Shown one piece after another: positions 55,139 through 64,000 of a DNA stretch of 64,000 nucleotides. The DNA is from JADKAV01 sp963704075 (GTDB lineage: Bacteria; Actinomycetota; Actinomycetes; S36-B12; UBA10799), in contig CAVPGV010000015.1 of the NCBI GenBank assembly GCA_963704075.1, positions 1-64,000 of the forward strand, read 5' to 3'. The notes under the pieces are model-generated. The model was given only the letters and a program-made list of their open reading frames with translations, was not told the DNA's origin and searched no databases. Each line of letters begins with the position of its first letter. The first letter of the stretch is position 1. Both the position numbers and the translations under genes were made by a program.

Positions 55139-56928
55139 ATGGCGAAGGATCGCTGTGCTCGCCGCTTGTTGCTCCTGGCTGTCACATCACCGGGCGCAGC
55201 CACCTCGTCGTCCGCGGCGCGCTTCCCGTACGACCTGTCGATCAAGGGCGCCTACGGCACCGCGGACGTTCTGGTGCGCCATCCCCGAGGGCACACGACC
55301 AGTCCGCTTCACCGGCCGTATCGAATCCAGCTACACGACCGCGGGAGGATCTGTTGGTGATCGTCGACGGCCGGGTCGCGGCGTCGGTACCTGCGCAGCG
55401 GGGCGGCCGCTTCCAGATTCCGCTCGACGCCGCCGATGTGGACGACGGCACACTGGCGGTGGGCTTGCGGGCCGACCTCGACCCGGACCGAAACTGCTTC
55501 CGGGATGACCTCGCGGTGGCCACCGTTGTCGAACCCCGGGTGGAACTGGACCGATCACCGACGCCACCGACCACCATCGCCGGGTTCCTCGACGCAGGTG
55601 TCACCTCGTTCCTGGTAGCGGTGCCGGCGGCGCCCACGCCGACCGAGCAGACCGCGGGTCTCGATGCGGTGCTCGCTCTGCGACACATCTCGGAACCGAG
55701 TACTGCCATCGATCTGCAGGTCACGGATTCCCCTGCGCCGACCACCCCGAAACGCCGGACCGTCGTGGTCAGCGAGGACTCCCGCCTCCGAGGACAACAG
55801 CCTGACCGTGACCGACGGCCGACTGGTCATCAGTGGCGGCGGCGGAACCCTGCCTGACGCGGCGGTCTCGCTCGCCGACCCGAACACCTCCCTGCTGGAA
55901 GTCGCGCAGGTCTCCGAGCTTCCGGGCGAGCTGGATCATCAACCGATACCGGCAGCGGGCAGCCTGACGGAACTGGGCATCGACTCCTTGAGCGTGCGCG
56001 GGATCGGCCGGGTCTCACAGGTCGTCACGGTTCCGCAAGCCGCGTTCGGGGCTCCTGTGTCGCAGTTCATCGTCAAGCTCCTCGGCGCGGCGACCCCGGT
56101 GCTGCCCGGCCAACAGGGCCGCGTGAACGTCCGCTGGAACGAGGAGTTGATCGCGTCGCGGGCACTGACCCAGGACTCCCGACTGGCCATGAGCTTCACG
56201 GTGCCCGCGCAGAGCCTGCGTTCGGTCAACTACCTCGACCTCGAACTCGAGTACCTGCCGGCCGGCGGCGAATGCAGCAACCCGCCCCTTCCCGGGGAAG
56301 TCACCATCGATGTGCAGGCAAGCACCCTGACTCCCACCTTCGGCACCTCTGCAGGCCCCGGATTCCAGCGCTTTCCGCAGGTGTTCGAGTCGGTGATCCC
56401 GGTCGCAACCGGCGGGCGCTCGCTGAGTCCCTACCGGATCTCGCAGCTGTCCTCGACGCCGCCGTGATGGCCAGCCCCCTGCAGTACCGGACCGAACTGG
56501 TGGATGCGGGATCCTTGACCGGGCGCGGTGCCGTGGGCGCCGGACTGAGTCCGCTACAGGCAGGGGAACTCGCTGCGCCGGTGCCCGCCCAGCAGGACGA
56601 CCCGGGTTTCCCGGCAGGCGCCACCACCTCGTACGCGGCGTTGCAGGCGTTCCAGAGCGCCGGATCAAACCTGATCGTGCTCTCCGGTGACAGCGAATCC
56701 ACGACCCACGAGCTTGCGCGCTGGCCCGAGGTGCAGCCGGGCGGCTGGTCCTCGCTCGGTGGTGAGGCCTACGTCCTCGCCGACGGGCAGAGCCAGCCAC
56801 AAGCCTTCGTCACCGCCAGCACCGAGCCCGACAAACAAACGCCTCAGATCATCGCCGCCGTGGTCGTCACCGCGATCCTGCTGCTGGCGCTGGTGGTATG
56901 GCTGCGGCGGCGACCGGCCGAAGGGTGA
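55139..56928 (+). CDS. BcsB-like membrane-anchored glycan-synthase partner (about four frameshifts)
   Basis: Read across frames it is one protein of about 595 residues. A signal peptide is followed by beta domains (PYDLSIKGAYGTADVLVR, then VIVDGRVAASVPAQRGGRFQ), the segment PPTTIAGFLDAGVTSFLVAV, a second set (PVSQFIVKLLGAATPVLPGQ) and a final membrane helix IIAAVVVTAILLLALVVWLR. The repeated beta-domain plan with a C-terminal anchor recalls BcsB, the periplasmic partner of cellulose synthase. Shifts lie near 55285, 55355, 55785 and 56415. It directly precedes a processive-type glycosyltransferase, which supports the reading. Confidence 0.6.
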
Positions 56929-56931
56929 CCC

Positions 56932-58228
56932 ATGGGCGCTTGGGACTGGGTTGTCTTCGTCATCTACTACGTGTCGTTCGTGGCGATCGTCATCGGCTAC
57001 GCCTGGACGGTGGTGCTGTTCGTCACCGGCGGACGCTACCTGCGAGTACTGCACGAGCGCCCGGCAGGTAGCGAGGCCGACTACCTGTGGGTGTTCATGG
57101 TGCCCGCCCTCAACGAAGGGGTCACGATCGCCGACAGCGTGGAACGCCTACGCAGGGTGCATGCCACCCGCAAGATCATCCTGGTGATCAATGACGGCTC
57201 CGACGACGACACCGGCGACGTCCTGGCGTCGATCGCCGGAGCCGACCTGGAGGTCCTCACCCGCGTCGCCCCCAATGCCCGGGTCGGGAAAGCGGCGGCG
57301 CTCAATGCGGCCTTCGAACACGTGGAACAGACGATCCTGGCCAAACCCGCGTACCGCGACGTCGATCCAAGCCGGGTCATCTTCGGCATCGTGGATGCTG
57401 ACGGACGCCTCGCCCCCGAGGCCCCCGCGACCGTCGCCCGGCATTTCGATGACCCCGAGGTCGGCGGCGTGCAGGTGCATGTGCACATCTACAACCAGAC
57501 CAGTTGGCTCACACGGATGCAGGGCTTGGAGTTCCGCATCTTTCGGGGGGCTCTATCAGGTGGGGCGCTCGTGGTGGGGCACCGCGTTCCTCGGCGGCAA
57601 CGGCCAGTTCAACCGCATGACGGCGCTGCGAAGTGTTGCCGGCCACGAAGGGCCCTGGTCCCACTACCTGACAGAGGATCAGGAACTGGGGTTGCGGTGC
57701 CTGGCCCATGGGTGGCGCGGCGAACATGAGCCCGACACCCAGGTCGCACAGCAAGGGCTCAACGATCTCAAGCGGCTGTATCGGCAAAGGGGCCGCTGGT
57801 TCCAGGGCAACCTGCAGGTGTTGAAGGACTTCGGCCGGCTCAATGCGCCGCGACTGCACGGGATCCGGCGCTTGGACGTGGCGATCTCCCTCGGGCTGCC
57901 GATCCTGCAGATCGTCGTGGGCCTGGCGCTGGTCCTGGCGATCGCGCTTGCGGTCTTCTTCAACGTCGCCTACCTGCCCTGGGGATCGCCGCTGCTGGTG
58001 GTGTTCTTCGTGCAGTTGTCGGTGGGACCCACCTTCCTGGGCGTCATGGTGGTGGGACGCGGACAGGGTCTCTCGGGCCTGGGCACGACACTGGCGACTG
58101 CCCTTCCCTACCTGCTGTACACGTGGCTGATGTGGCCGGTGGTGGGCATCGGGATCTGGAAACAACTGCGCGGCAGCACCACCTGGGCCAAGACGGAACG
58201 TGAGGTGGTCGCGCCTGCGGCGACCTGA
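56932..58228 (+). CDS. Family 2 processive-type glycosyltransferase, BcsA-like (one frameshift)
   Basis: N-terminal helix WVVFVIYYVSFVAIVIGYAW, then the GT-A domain with VPALNEGVTIADSVERL, VINDGSDDDTGDVL and DADGRL (nucleotide and metal). After the shift come GGNGQFNRMTAL, LTEDQELGLR (TED motif) and RQRGRWFQGN (QxxRW motif); at least four membrane helices close the protein. The full motif set D, DxD, TED, QxxRW is that of cellulose- and hyaluronan-type synthases. No PilZ domain is visible. The shift is at six G (57545-57550). Three bases after the BcsB-like gene. Confidence 0.85.
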
Positions 58229-58281
58229 GCCCGCTCCTGCATCGAGCCTCGGCGCTGCGGCCTCTGGCAGAATCCGCAAGC

Positions 58282-59616
58282 ATGACCCCCATGCCTTCCT
58301 TCCCGGACGACTTCCTCTGGGGCACAGCCACTTCGGCCTATCAGATCGAGGGATCCCCCACCGCTGACGGCAAGGGCGTGTCCATCTGGGACACGTTCGC
58401 GCACACCCCGGGAAAGATCCTCACCGGCGAGACCGGGGACGTCGCCTGCGACCACTACCGCAGGTGGGAGCAGGACCTCGACCTTCTCGCCGAGATCGGC
58501 TGCACCGGCTACCGCTTCTCGATCTCCTGGCCACGGATCCTGCCCAGCGGCACCGGCCGGCTCGAGAACCGGGGGCTGGACTTCTACGACCGGTTGGTCG
58601 ACGGGCTCGTGACCCGCGGCATCAAGGCCTTTCCCACCCTGTATCACTGGGATCTCCCGCAGGCCTTGCAGGACAGCGGCGGCTGGTACGACCGCGAAAC
58701 CGCGACGGCTTTCGCGGACTACGCCCGGATCGTGGCCGAACGCATCGGCGACCGGGCCAGCGCGTTCATCACCTTGAACGAGCCGTCGGTGCACACGTTC
58801 TTCGGCCATGTCGCCGGTGTACATGCGCCGGGACAGTACGACCTGGCGCGGGTGTACTCGGTGATCCACCATCAACTGCTGGCCCACGGCTTGGGCGTCG
58901 CCGCGATCCGCTCGGCGTCATCGGCGCCGGTCGGCCTGACGAACAACCACTCCCCGATCATCGCGCAGGACCCGTCGTCGCAGGCAGACATCCTGGCCGC
59001 CGAACGCATGGACCTGCTCTACAACCGCCAGTACCTGGATCCGGTCCTGTTGGGCCGCAGTCCGGGAGACCCGGTCGAGCTGTACGGACCGTTGGCCGCC
59101 GACGTGATCCGGGACGGCGACCTGGAGATCATCGGCGCACCGATGGGCTTCTTGGGGGTGAACTACTACAGCCCGCAGTGGGTGAAGGCTCCCGGGCCTG
59201 ACAACCCATTGGGCTTCGAACTCGTCGACGCTCCCACCGAATTCCCGCGCACGGCGTTCGACTGGCCGGTGGTCCCCGACGCACTGACCGACCTGCTGCT
59301 GCGGCTGCGCTCGGACTACGCGACGCGGCTACCACCGCTGTACATCACTGAGAACGGAACCTCGTGGCCCGAGCCCGTCCATGATCAGTTCCGGATCGAC
59401 TACCTGGATTCCCACCTGCGGGCGGTGGCGGCTGCCATGGCCGAAGGGGTGGACATCCGGGGGTACTTCTGCTGGACACTGCTGGACAACTTCGAGTGGG
59501 CCGAGGGCACCAAGCAGAGGTTCGGCCTGGTCAACGTCGACTTCCAGACCCAACAGCGGACAGTCAGGGATTCCGGGCGCTGGTTCGCCCGCATGAGTGC
59601 CGGCGGGCTGTCCTGA
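58282..59616 (+). CDS. Beta-glucosidase, glycoside hydrolase family 1
   Basis: 444 residues, intact. The N-terminal signature is FLWGTATSAYQIEGS, the acid/base Glu is in ITLNEPSVHTFFG, and the nucleophile Glu is in LYITENGTSWPEP; GYFCWTLLDNFEWAEG completes the sugar site. Cytoplasmic (no signal). Cleaves terminal beta-glucosides. Its place after the synthase genes suggests recycling or trimming of the same glycan, but it could equally serve sugar uptake. Confidence 0.93.
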   Translation: MTPMPSFPDDFLWGTATSAYQIEGSPTADGKGVSIWDTFAHTPGKILTGETGDVACDHYRRWEQDLDLLAEIGCTGYRFSISWPRILPSGTGRLENRGLDFYDRLVDGLVTRGIKAFPTLYHWDLPQALQDSGGWYDRETATAFADYARIVAERIGDRASAFITLNEPSVHTFFGHVAGVHAPGQYDLARVYSVIHHQLLAHGLGVAAIRSASSAPVGLTNNHSPIIAQDPSSQADILAAERMDLLYNRQYLDPVLLGRSPGDPVELYGPLAADVIRDGDLEIIGAPMGFLGVNYYSPQWVKAPGPDNPLGFELVDAPTEFPRTAFDWPVVPDALTDLLLRLRSDYATRLPPLYITENGTSWPEPVHDQFRIDYLDSHLRAVAAAMAEGVDIRGYFCWTLLDNFEWAEGTKQRFGLVNVDFQTQQRTVRDSGRWFARMSAGGLS

Positions 59617-59655
59617 ACTCGGCCGCCGTCTCTTCCGGCACAACCCCGGGCGCCA

Positions 59656-59693
59656 GTGAACCCCGGCCCTTTGGGGGAGGAGCCGGGGTTCAC
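59656..59693 (+). terminator. Terminator after the glucosidase gene
   Basis: Perfect 12-bp arms GTGAACCCCGGC / GCCGGGGTTCAC with a 14-nt loop. A second hairpin, CTTCCCGT / ACGGGAAG (59703-59726), follows and may serve the convergent gene. Confidence 0.85.
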
Positions 59694-59735
59694 TTCGGCT
59701 GACTTCCCGTGGGAGGCGACGGGAAGTGCGGGGTT

Positions 59736-60059
59736 CTATAGCAGGCGGAAGATCAACGATCTCGCCCGCAGGGACAATTGGGCCGCTTCCACGCCGTTGG
59801 AACCGTGCATGTCATCGAGGACCTCACGGAGATCCTGCAGGTCGGCCGGCGGCTGCGGGAACCGGGGCGCCACGTAGGGGATGAACTCGGCGCTGAGCCA
59901 GGTGATCAGGCGATGGCACTCGGGGACTCCGGTGTAGCCGTCTTCGACGGCCGCGACGACGTCGAGGACCAATCGGTCGGCTGTGTCATTGAACTCGTTC
60001 TGGACAGGTGAGCCGCCTGTGCGCTGGCGCTGGATCTGAACGATCTCGTTGACTACCAT
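59736..60059 (-). CDS. Hypothetical protein (107 aa)
   Basis: Starts MVVNEIVQIQRQRTGG and is mostly helical: TADRLVLDVVAAVEDGYTGV and LQDLREVLDDMHGSNGVEAA. No known family, signal or membrane segment. AAAGAGGTG upstream of the ATG is an acceptable ribosome site. Convergent with the glucosidase gene. Confidence 0.55.
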   Translation of the reverse strand: MVVNEIVQIQRQRTGGSPVQNEFNDTADRLVLDVVAAVEDGYTGVPECHRLITWLSAEFIPYVAPRFPQPPADLQDLREVLDDMHGSNGVEAAQLSLRARSLIFRLL

Positions 60060-60695
60060 GTGACACCTCTTTCCCCTACTTCGTGATCAAATCGTTATCC
60101 TTCCGACACCATTCTGTGCACAGGGTTCGGCAGATGTCTACCCCGATTTTCCGGAGATGTCCGCTATGCGAGCACCCTTGGTGGATAACAGGCCGCGGGA
60201 GGCCGTGAGAGTTGCGGGTGGGATCAGCCATCCATGGCCTCGCGTTCACTGGGGTCCGAGTCAGCATGGCCCGCGTTGGGGAAACCCACGCGTGGAGTCA
60301 CTCACTGCATGCACGTTCACTAGTCCGAGAATGTCCTCGATCACTTGCTCGCTGCCGCCATGGGGACGTGAGGTGAGAGGTCGCGAACGCCGTTAGCGGT
60401 CGTAAACGAGGTTAGCTTTCCCACACGTGAATCACTGACCTCGTTCACGTTGTCTAGGGAAGCGCTGGTTTCGGCCCGGGGCGGGAACCGCGATTTGTGA
60501 AATAGCCTGGTAGTTGCGAAATAGCCCGCAAACTACGGGTCATTCGGCAACTAACGGGCTATTTCGCGAGTCGATGCCGACTGGGTCCGCTGCAGGTGCA
60601 CTGTTTCGACCACCACAGGGACGTCCAAAGCGGGATTGATCAGCGTTTGTCTAACCTCGCGTCACTACGCAGGGAGCAAGGTGCAGCGTCACCGC
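60060..60695. other. Gene-free stretch with several inverted repeats
   Basis: No coding region is supported. It holds the second CCACGCGTGG element (60286-60295), an ACGTGAA / TTCACGT hairpin near 60425-60455 and the GCGAAATAGCCCG repeats at 60497-60567. Confidence 0.65.
60497..60567. repeat. GCGAAATAGCCCG repeats with perfect inverted pair
   Basis: GCGAAATAGCCCG (60516-60528) and its exact reverse complement (60555-60567), separated by 26 bases. A third, degenerate copy GTGAAATAGCCTGG starts at 60497. All three are followed (in their own direction) by a similar TAGTT or AAACT tail, giving a unit of about 19 bases. Confidence 0.8.
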
Positions 60696-62330
60696 TCACA
60701 GATCGTCGGCGTCCAGGATCCGGTAGGCGTAACCCTGCTCGGCCAGGAACCGCTGCCGGTGGGCGGCGAAATCCGCGTCCACGGTGTCGCGGGTGACGAC
60801 CGTGTAGAAATGCGCGGTCCCCCCATCCGCTTTCGGCCGCAGGACCCTACCGAGCCGCTGAGCCTCTTCCTGGCGCGATCCGAACGTGCCCGACACCTGG
60901 ATCGCCACCCGGGCCTGCGGAAGGTCGATGGAGAAGTTGGCGACCTTACTGACCACCAGCACCGGGATCTCGCCGGCCCGGAAGGCGTCGTACAGTTCCT
61001 GGCGCATACTCACCCGCGTCTTGCCGGTGATCAGGGGCGCGTCGAGCTCCTCGGCCAGGGCCTCGAGCTGATCGAGGTATTGGCCGATGATCAGAATCTG
61101 ATCCTCGGCGTGGGAGGCGATCAAAGCCCGCACGACCGCGGTCTTCACGTCGGCAGCGGCTGCCAGCCGGTACCTGTCCTCCGGCTCGGCCACGGCATAG
61201 GTCATGCGGTCGGACTCCGGCAGGCTGACCCGGACCTCACAACAGTCGGCCGGAGCGATATAGCCCTGCGCCTCGATGTCACGCCACGGCGCGTCAAAAC
61301 GCTTGGGACCTATCAGGGAGAACACATCGGACTCACGGCCATCCTCGCGCACCAGCGTGGCCGTGAGGCCGATCCGGCGCCGGCTCTGGATGTCGGCGGT
61401 GAAACGGAACACCGGCGCCGGCAGCAGGTGGACCTCGTCGTAGATGATCAAGCCCCAGTTCCGCGCGTCGAAGACCTCAAGGTGGGCGTACACACCTTTT
61501 CGCTTGGACGTCAGGATCTGATAGGTCGCGATGGTCACCGGCCGGATCTCTTTGGACTGCCCGCTGTACTCGCCGATCTCGTCGGCGGTCAGCGACGTGC
61601 GGGCGATCAACTCGTCGCGCCACTGGCGGGCTGCCACGGTGTTGGTCACCAGGATCAAGGTGGTCGATTGCGCCAGCGACATACTCGCCGCACCGACGAT
61701 CGTCTTGCCCGCACCACACGGCAGGACCACCACTCCAGAACCGCCGTGGAAGGCGTTCTCCGCGGCCTGTCGTTGGTACTCCCGCAGGGTCCACCCCTCC
61801 TCGCGCAACGAGATCGGGTGCTGCTCGCCGTCGACGTAGCCGGCGAGGTCCTCGGCCGGCCAGCCGATCTTGAGCAATGCCTGCTTGAGGTGACCACGTT
61901 CGCTGGGATGCACCACCACCGTTGACGCGTCGATCTGCGCACCGAGCATGGCGGCGGTCCGCTTGTGTCGTTGCACCTCGGTGAGCACCGCGCGATCGTG
62001 GCTGATCAGCACCAGGCCGTGGGCGGGATGGTTGTGCAACTCGAGGCGACCGTACCGGCTGACAGTCTCGGTGACGTCCAGCAACAATGCCGGACTGACG
62101 GGGAAGCGCGAGTACCGGACCAGGGTGTCCACGATCTGTTCGGCGTCATGACCGGCGGCACGGGCGTTCCACAGGCCCAGGTTCGTCAGGCGGTATGTGT
62201 GCACGTGCTCAGGTGAGCGCTCCAGTTCCGCGAAGACGGCGATCTCGCGCCGGCACGCCTGGGCCTCAGGATGATCGACTTCCAGCAAGAGGGTGTGATC
62301 GCTCTGCACGATCAAGGGACCGTCAGTCAC
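60696..62330 (-). CDS. XPB/Ssl2-like DNA helicase
   Basis: 544 residues. A bacterial DNA-damage-recognition-like N-terminal region comes first, then helicase lobe 1 with Walker A VVVLPCGAGKTIVGAA, DEVH box IIYDEVHLLP and the TATLVREDG (RED) loop. Lobe 2 contains QILIIGQYLDQLEAL, SKVANFSIDLP and QRLGRVLRPK. 3'-5' helicase thought to act in DNA repair. GTG at 62330, overlapping the next gene by four bases; the pair is Rv0861c-Rv0862c in Mycobacterium tuberculosis. Confidence 0.93.
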   Translation of the reverse strand: MTDGPLIVQSDHTLLLEVDHPEAQACRREIAVFAELERSPEHVHTYRLTNLGLWNARAAGHDAEQIVDTLVRYSRFPVSPALLLDVTETVSRYGRLELHNHPAHGLVLISHDRAVLTEVQRHKRTAAMLGAQIDASTVVVHPSERGHLKQALLKIGWPAEDLAGYVDGEQHPISLREEGWTLREYQRQAAENAFHGGSGVVVLPCGAGKTIVGAASMSLAQSTTLILVTNTVAARQWRDELIARTSLTADEIGEYSGQSKEIRPVTIATYQILTSKRKGVYAHLEVFDARNWGLIIYDEVHLLPAPVFRFTADIQSRRRIGLTATLVREDGRESDVFSLIGPKRFDAPWRDIEAQGYIAPADCCEVRVSLPESDRMTYAVAEPEDRYRLAAAADVKTAVVRALIASHAEDQILIIGQYLDQLEALAEELDAPLITGKTRVSMRQELYDAFRAGEIPVLVVSKVANFSIDLPQARVAIQVSGTFGSRQEEAQRLGRVLRPKADGGTAHFYTVVTRDTVDADFAAHRQRFLAEQGYAYRILDADDL

Positions 62331-64000
62331 TCGGCACCCCGATAGGCGGCGATCCTGGACAGCGCGACACCGACCGTACGACCGGTCGAAAGGCTCCAGG
62401 CCGTCAGGCGCCCGGACCGCAGTTCGATGGGTTCCACGAACTCGGTCCGGATGTCCGACCCGTCGGTGTAGCGCAACCACAAGCGCTGATCGTCGGCGAT
62501 CGCCTTTCTACACACATCGACCATTGTCCTGGGGTCGGCATCGGCCAGCGGTGGCGGGGCGAGGTCGGTGCGCGCCTGCTCCCCCAACAGATGGGTCACC
62601 AATCGGGTCACCGAGTGCCCGTCGGGCATGGGCGAGGCCCGGGGATAGTCCAGCGGCTCGGCGGGTTCGGCCCGTGCCGGTGAGTCAGTGGCGATTCCGG
62701 CGGTGGCGAGCCGACTCTGTACCACGTCCAGCGGCAGGTCACTGGTGAAGACGTTGGTGGCGATTTCGTCGAAGCCCAGCCGGCTGAGGGTCTCGGCGTC
62801 CTGCGGCCCCGCCTCGACCAGAGTGGCACTCACCACCCGGACCGGCGCGGTGCGGGCGGCATCCCGAACGGCGTACTCCACCGACTGCGGCAGTGGGGTG
62901 CGCGAGGCGCGGCCGAGACGTTGCAGAAGGTCCTGCGGATCCTGACCCGAGACCGCTGAGCGCAGACGGGCGGGGTCCAGTCGGTGCATCGTGACGGGGC
63001 CCCAGGATTCCAGGTGGCTGACCGCATCGACCAGTTCCCACGTCCTTGCATCCAAGGTGATCGGTGCGATCAGCGTGTGATCGGGCTGGATGATCAGGCT
63101 CGCGTCACCAACCGCGTCCGGCAGGGTCGCGGCGGCCTGCTCGATACTCTCCGGCAGCAGGCCGAGGGCCGCGGTTGCAACGGCACCCTCCACCAGTCCC
63201 AGCAGCGCCGCCTCACCGAACACGTCCGGTGCCTGCTCGGCGGCGCGATGCATTCTCGGCCGTTGCCATGCGACGGTCTCAGCCAGCCCTTCGGCATCGA
63301 TGGCGGTCTGCGTCGGCCACACGCGCAGGACGTGGGCACGGTGATTGGCGGTCCTGGGTGCGGATGCCGTGGTGAGCACGCCGAGCTCATCCGGGCGGCA
63401 CGCGCGCAAGGGCCGATCGCTGTCCAGCCAGGCCGCGATGAGCGCCGCCCACATGTCGGCGGGCGGGGAGCTGAGCCAGGCCGCGGCCGCCGAGGTGGCC
63501 GCAACGCGATCCCCGGCCCCGCCGATAAGACCGGCAGCCGCCGCCAGCTCCAGCCATGCCATGAGGTCGTCCATCGGCACGGACATCCGTTCGGCCCGGT
63601 CGGCGAGGTTGCGTCGCGACACACCCCGCGCGGGATGCCACGCCAGGCCTTCGCGCCGCAGCGAGCTCAGGACGTAGCGCACCCCGGCGACCGGCACCCA
63701 CAAGGAAGTGCCCGGCGGGGTCTCGGCGGAATCGTGCGCCGGTGGCCCAGGTACCGGCGCAAGGTACTTGCCTTCGCGCAGGATCATGGCCGACTCCCTG
63801 GGAAGCGTGAACTGCTCGCCTCTGGTGACCAGCAGGGGGTGGGGCTGGTCGTGCACGGGGTCGACCCAGACCAACTTCTGCAGGAGTCCCGGATCCAGGT
63901 CAACGGCAGCAGCCGTCACCTGGGAGGCGTCCAGACCGGGCTGACCCATCCCCGCCAGGCCGCACGGGAAGGGGCCGAACGCCTGCTGCGCCGCCCGCAC
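62327..64000 (-). CDS. Helicase-associated protein (Rv0862c-like), 5' end cut
   Basis: At least 557 residues; the N-terminus lies beyond the window. It contains a helix-turn-helix region (LADRAERMSVPMDDLMAWLE), the conserved block DASLIIQPDHTLIAPITLDA, which is the helicase-C-like domain named for XPB partners, and a WYL-like C-terminus (AIADDQRLWLRYTDGSDIRT). The block resembling the start of XPB (IVQSDHTLLLEVD) suggests common ancestry. Probably co-acts with the helicase. Confidence 0.85.
   Translation of the reverse strand: MRAAQQAFGPFPCGLAGMGQPGLDASQVTAAAVDLDPGLLQKLVWVDPVHDQPHPLLVTRGEQFTLPRESAMILREGKYLAPVPGPPAHDSAETPPGTSLWVPVAGVRYVLSSLRREGLAWHPARGVSRRNLADRAERMSVPMDDLMAWLELAAAAGLIGGAGDRVAATSAAAAWLSSPPADMWAALIAAWLDSDRPLRACRPDELGVLTTASAPRTANHRAHVLRVWPTQTAIDAEGLAETVAWQRPRMHRAAEQAPDVFGEAALLGLVEGAVATAALGLLPESIEQAAATLPDAVGDASLIIQPDHTLIAPITLDARTWELVDAVSHLESWGPVTMHRLDPARLRSAVSGQDPQDLLQRLGRASRTPLPQSVEYAVRDAARTAPVRVVSATLVEAGPQDAETLSRLGFDEIATNVFTSDLPLDVVQSRLATAGIATDSPARAEPAEPLDYPRASPMPDGHSVTRLVTHLLGEQARTDLAPPPLADADPRTMVDVCRKAIADDQRLWLRYTDGSDIRTEFVEPIELRSGRLTAWSLSTGRTVGVALSRIAAYRGAE

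Overview
The window is GC-rich chromosomal DNA from an actinobacterium (Actinomycetes). Support comes from gene content and order: a mycothiol glycosyltransferase (mshA) beside a YbjN-like gene, gpmA, phoU and senX3-regX3; carD-ispD-ispF-cysS-rlmB; the DivIC-DUF501-ppx trio; a zinc-type S14; an XPB-like helicase next to a helicase-associated protein; and a free-standing GGM-tailed GroEL under double CIRCE control. I cannot name the genus. There is no rRNA gene, transposase, phage gene or CRISPR array.

Layout. 1-4.1 kb: the end of a secreted ConA-like protein, then a minus-strand set (SGNH hydrolase, metallo-beta-lactamase-fold hydrolase, Bax-inhibitor-like membrane protein) and a tRNA-Leu(UAA). 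The 3' end and terminator hairpin of that tRNA are repeated in tandem with a 58-bp period. 4.1-7.9 kb: def, an ACT-domain protein, ppx, DUF501, divIC and a TipA-like MerR regulator. 8-11.6 kb: glmS and glmM (UDP-GlcNAc supply) around a DUF4262 gene. 11.6-35.8 kb: one almost unbroken minus-strand block of translation genes (str, S10, spc and alpha operons followed by truA, rplM, rpsI). An amine-oxidase-like lipoprotein gene, apparently circularly permuted, interrupts the block between rplO and secY.

36-43 kb: a divergent membrane protein, a repeat-rich gap, then DUF4190, rlmB, cysS, ispF, ispD, a PIN/TRAM protein and carD. 43-50 kb: an LpqE-like exported protein, the phosphate-sensing pair regX3/senX3 divergent from phoU, a PHO-box-like site ahead of a 47-codon ORF, mshA, ybjN-like, gpmA and an acidic protein. 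50.3-52.8 kb: the relic of a pentameric ligand-gated channel, then groL. 53-59.6 kb: a surface-polysaccharide locus with wecB divergent from an exported ConA-like protein, a BcsB-like protein, a family 2 glycosyltransferase and a GH1 glucosidase. 60.7-64 kb: XPB helicase and its partner gene, cut by the window end.

About thirteen genes, including glmM, truA, ppx, divIC and senX3, are broken by single-base frame changes although the protein continues in another frame. Most of these are probably uncorrected sequencing indels. They fall in 2.4-13.6 kb and 42-57.6 kb and spare 13.7-41 kb. Such genes are annotated over their full extent with the shift position given.
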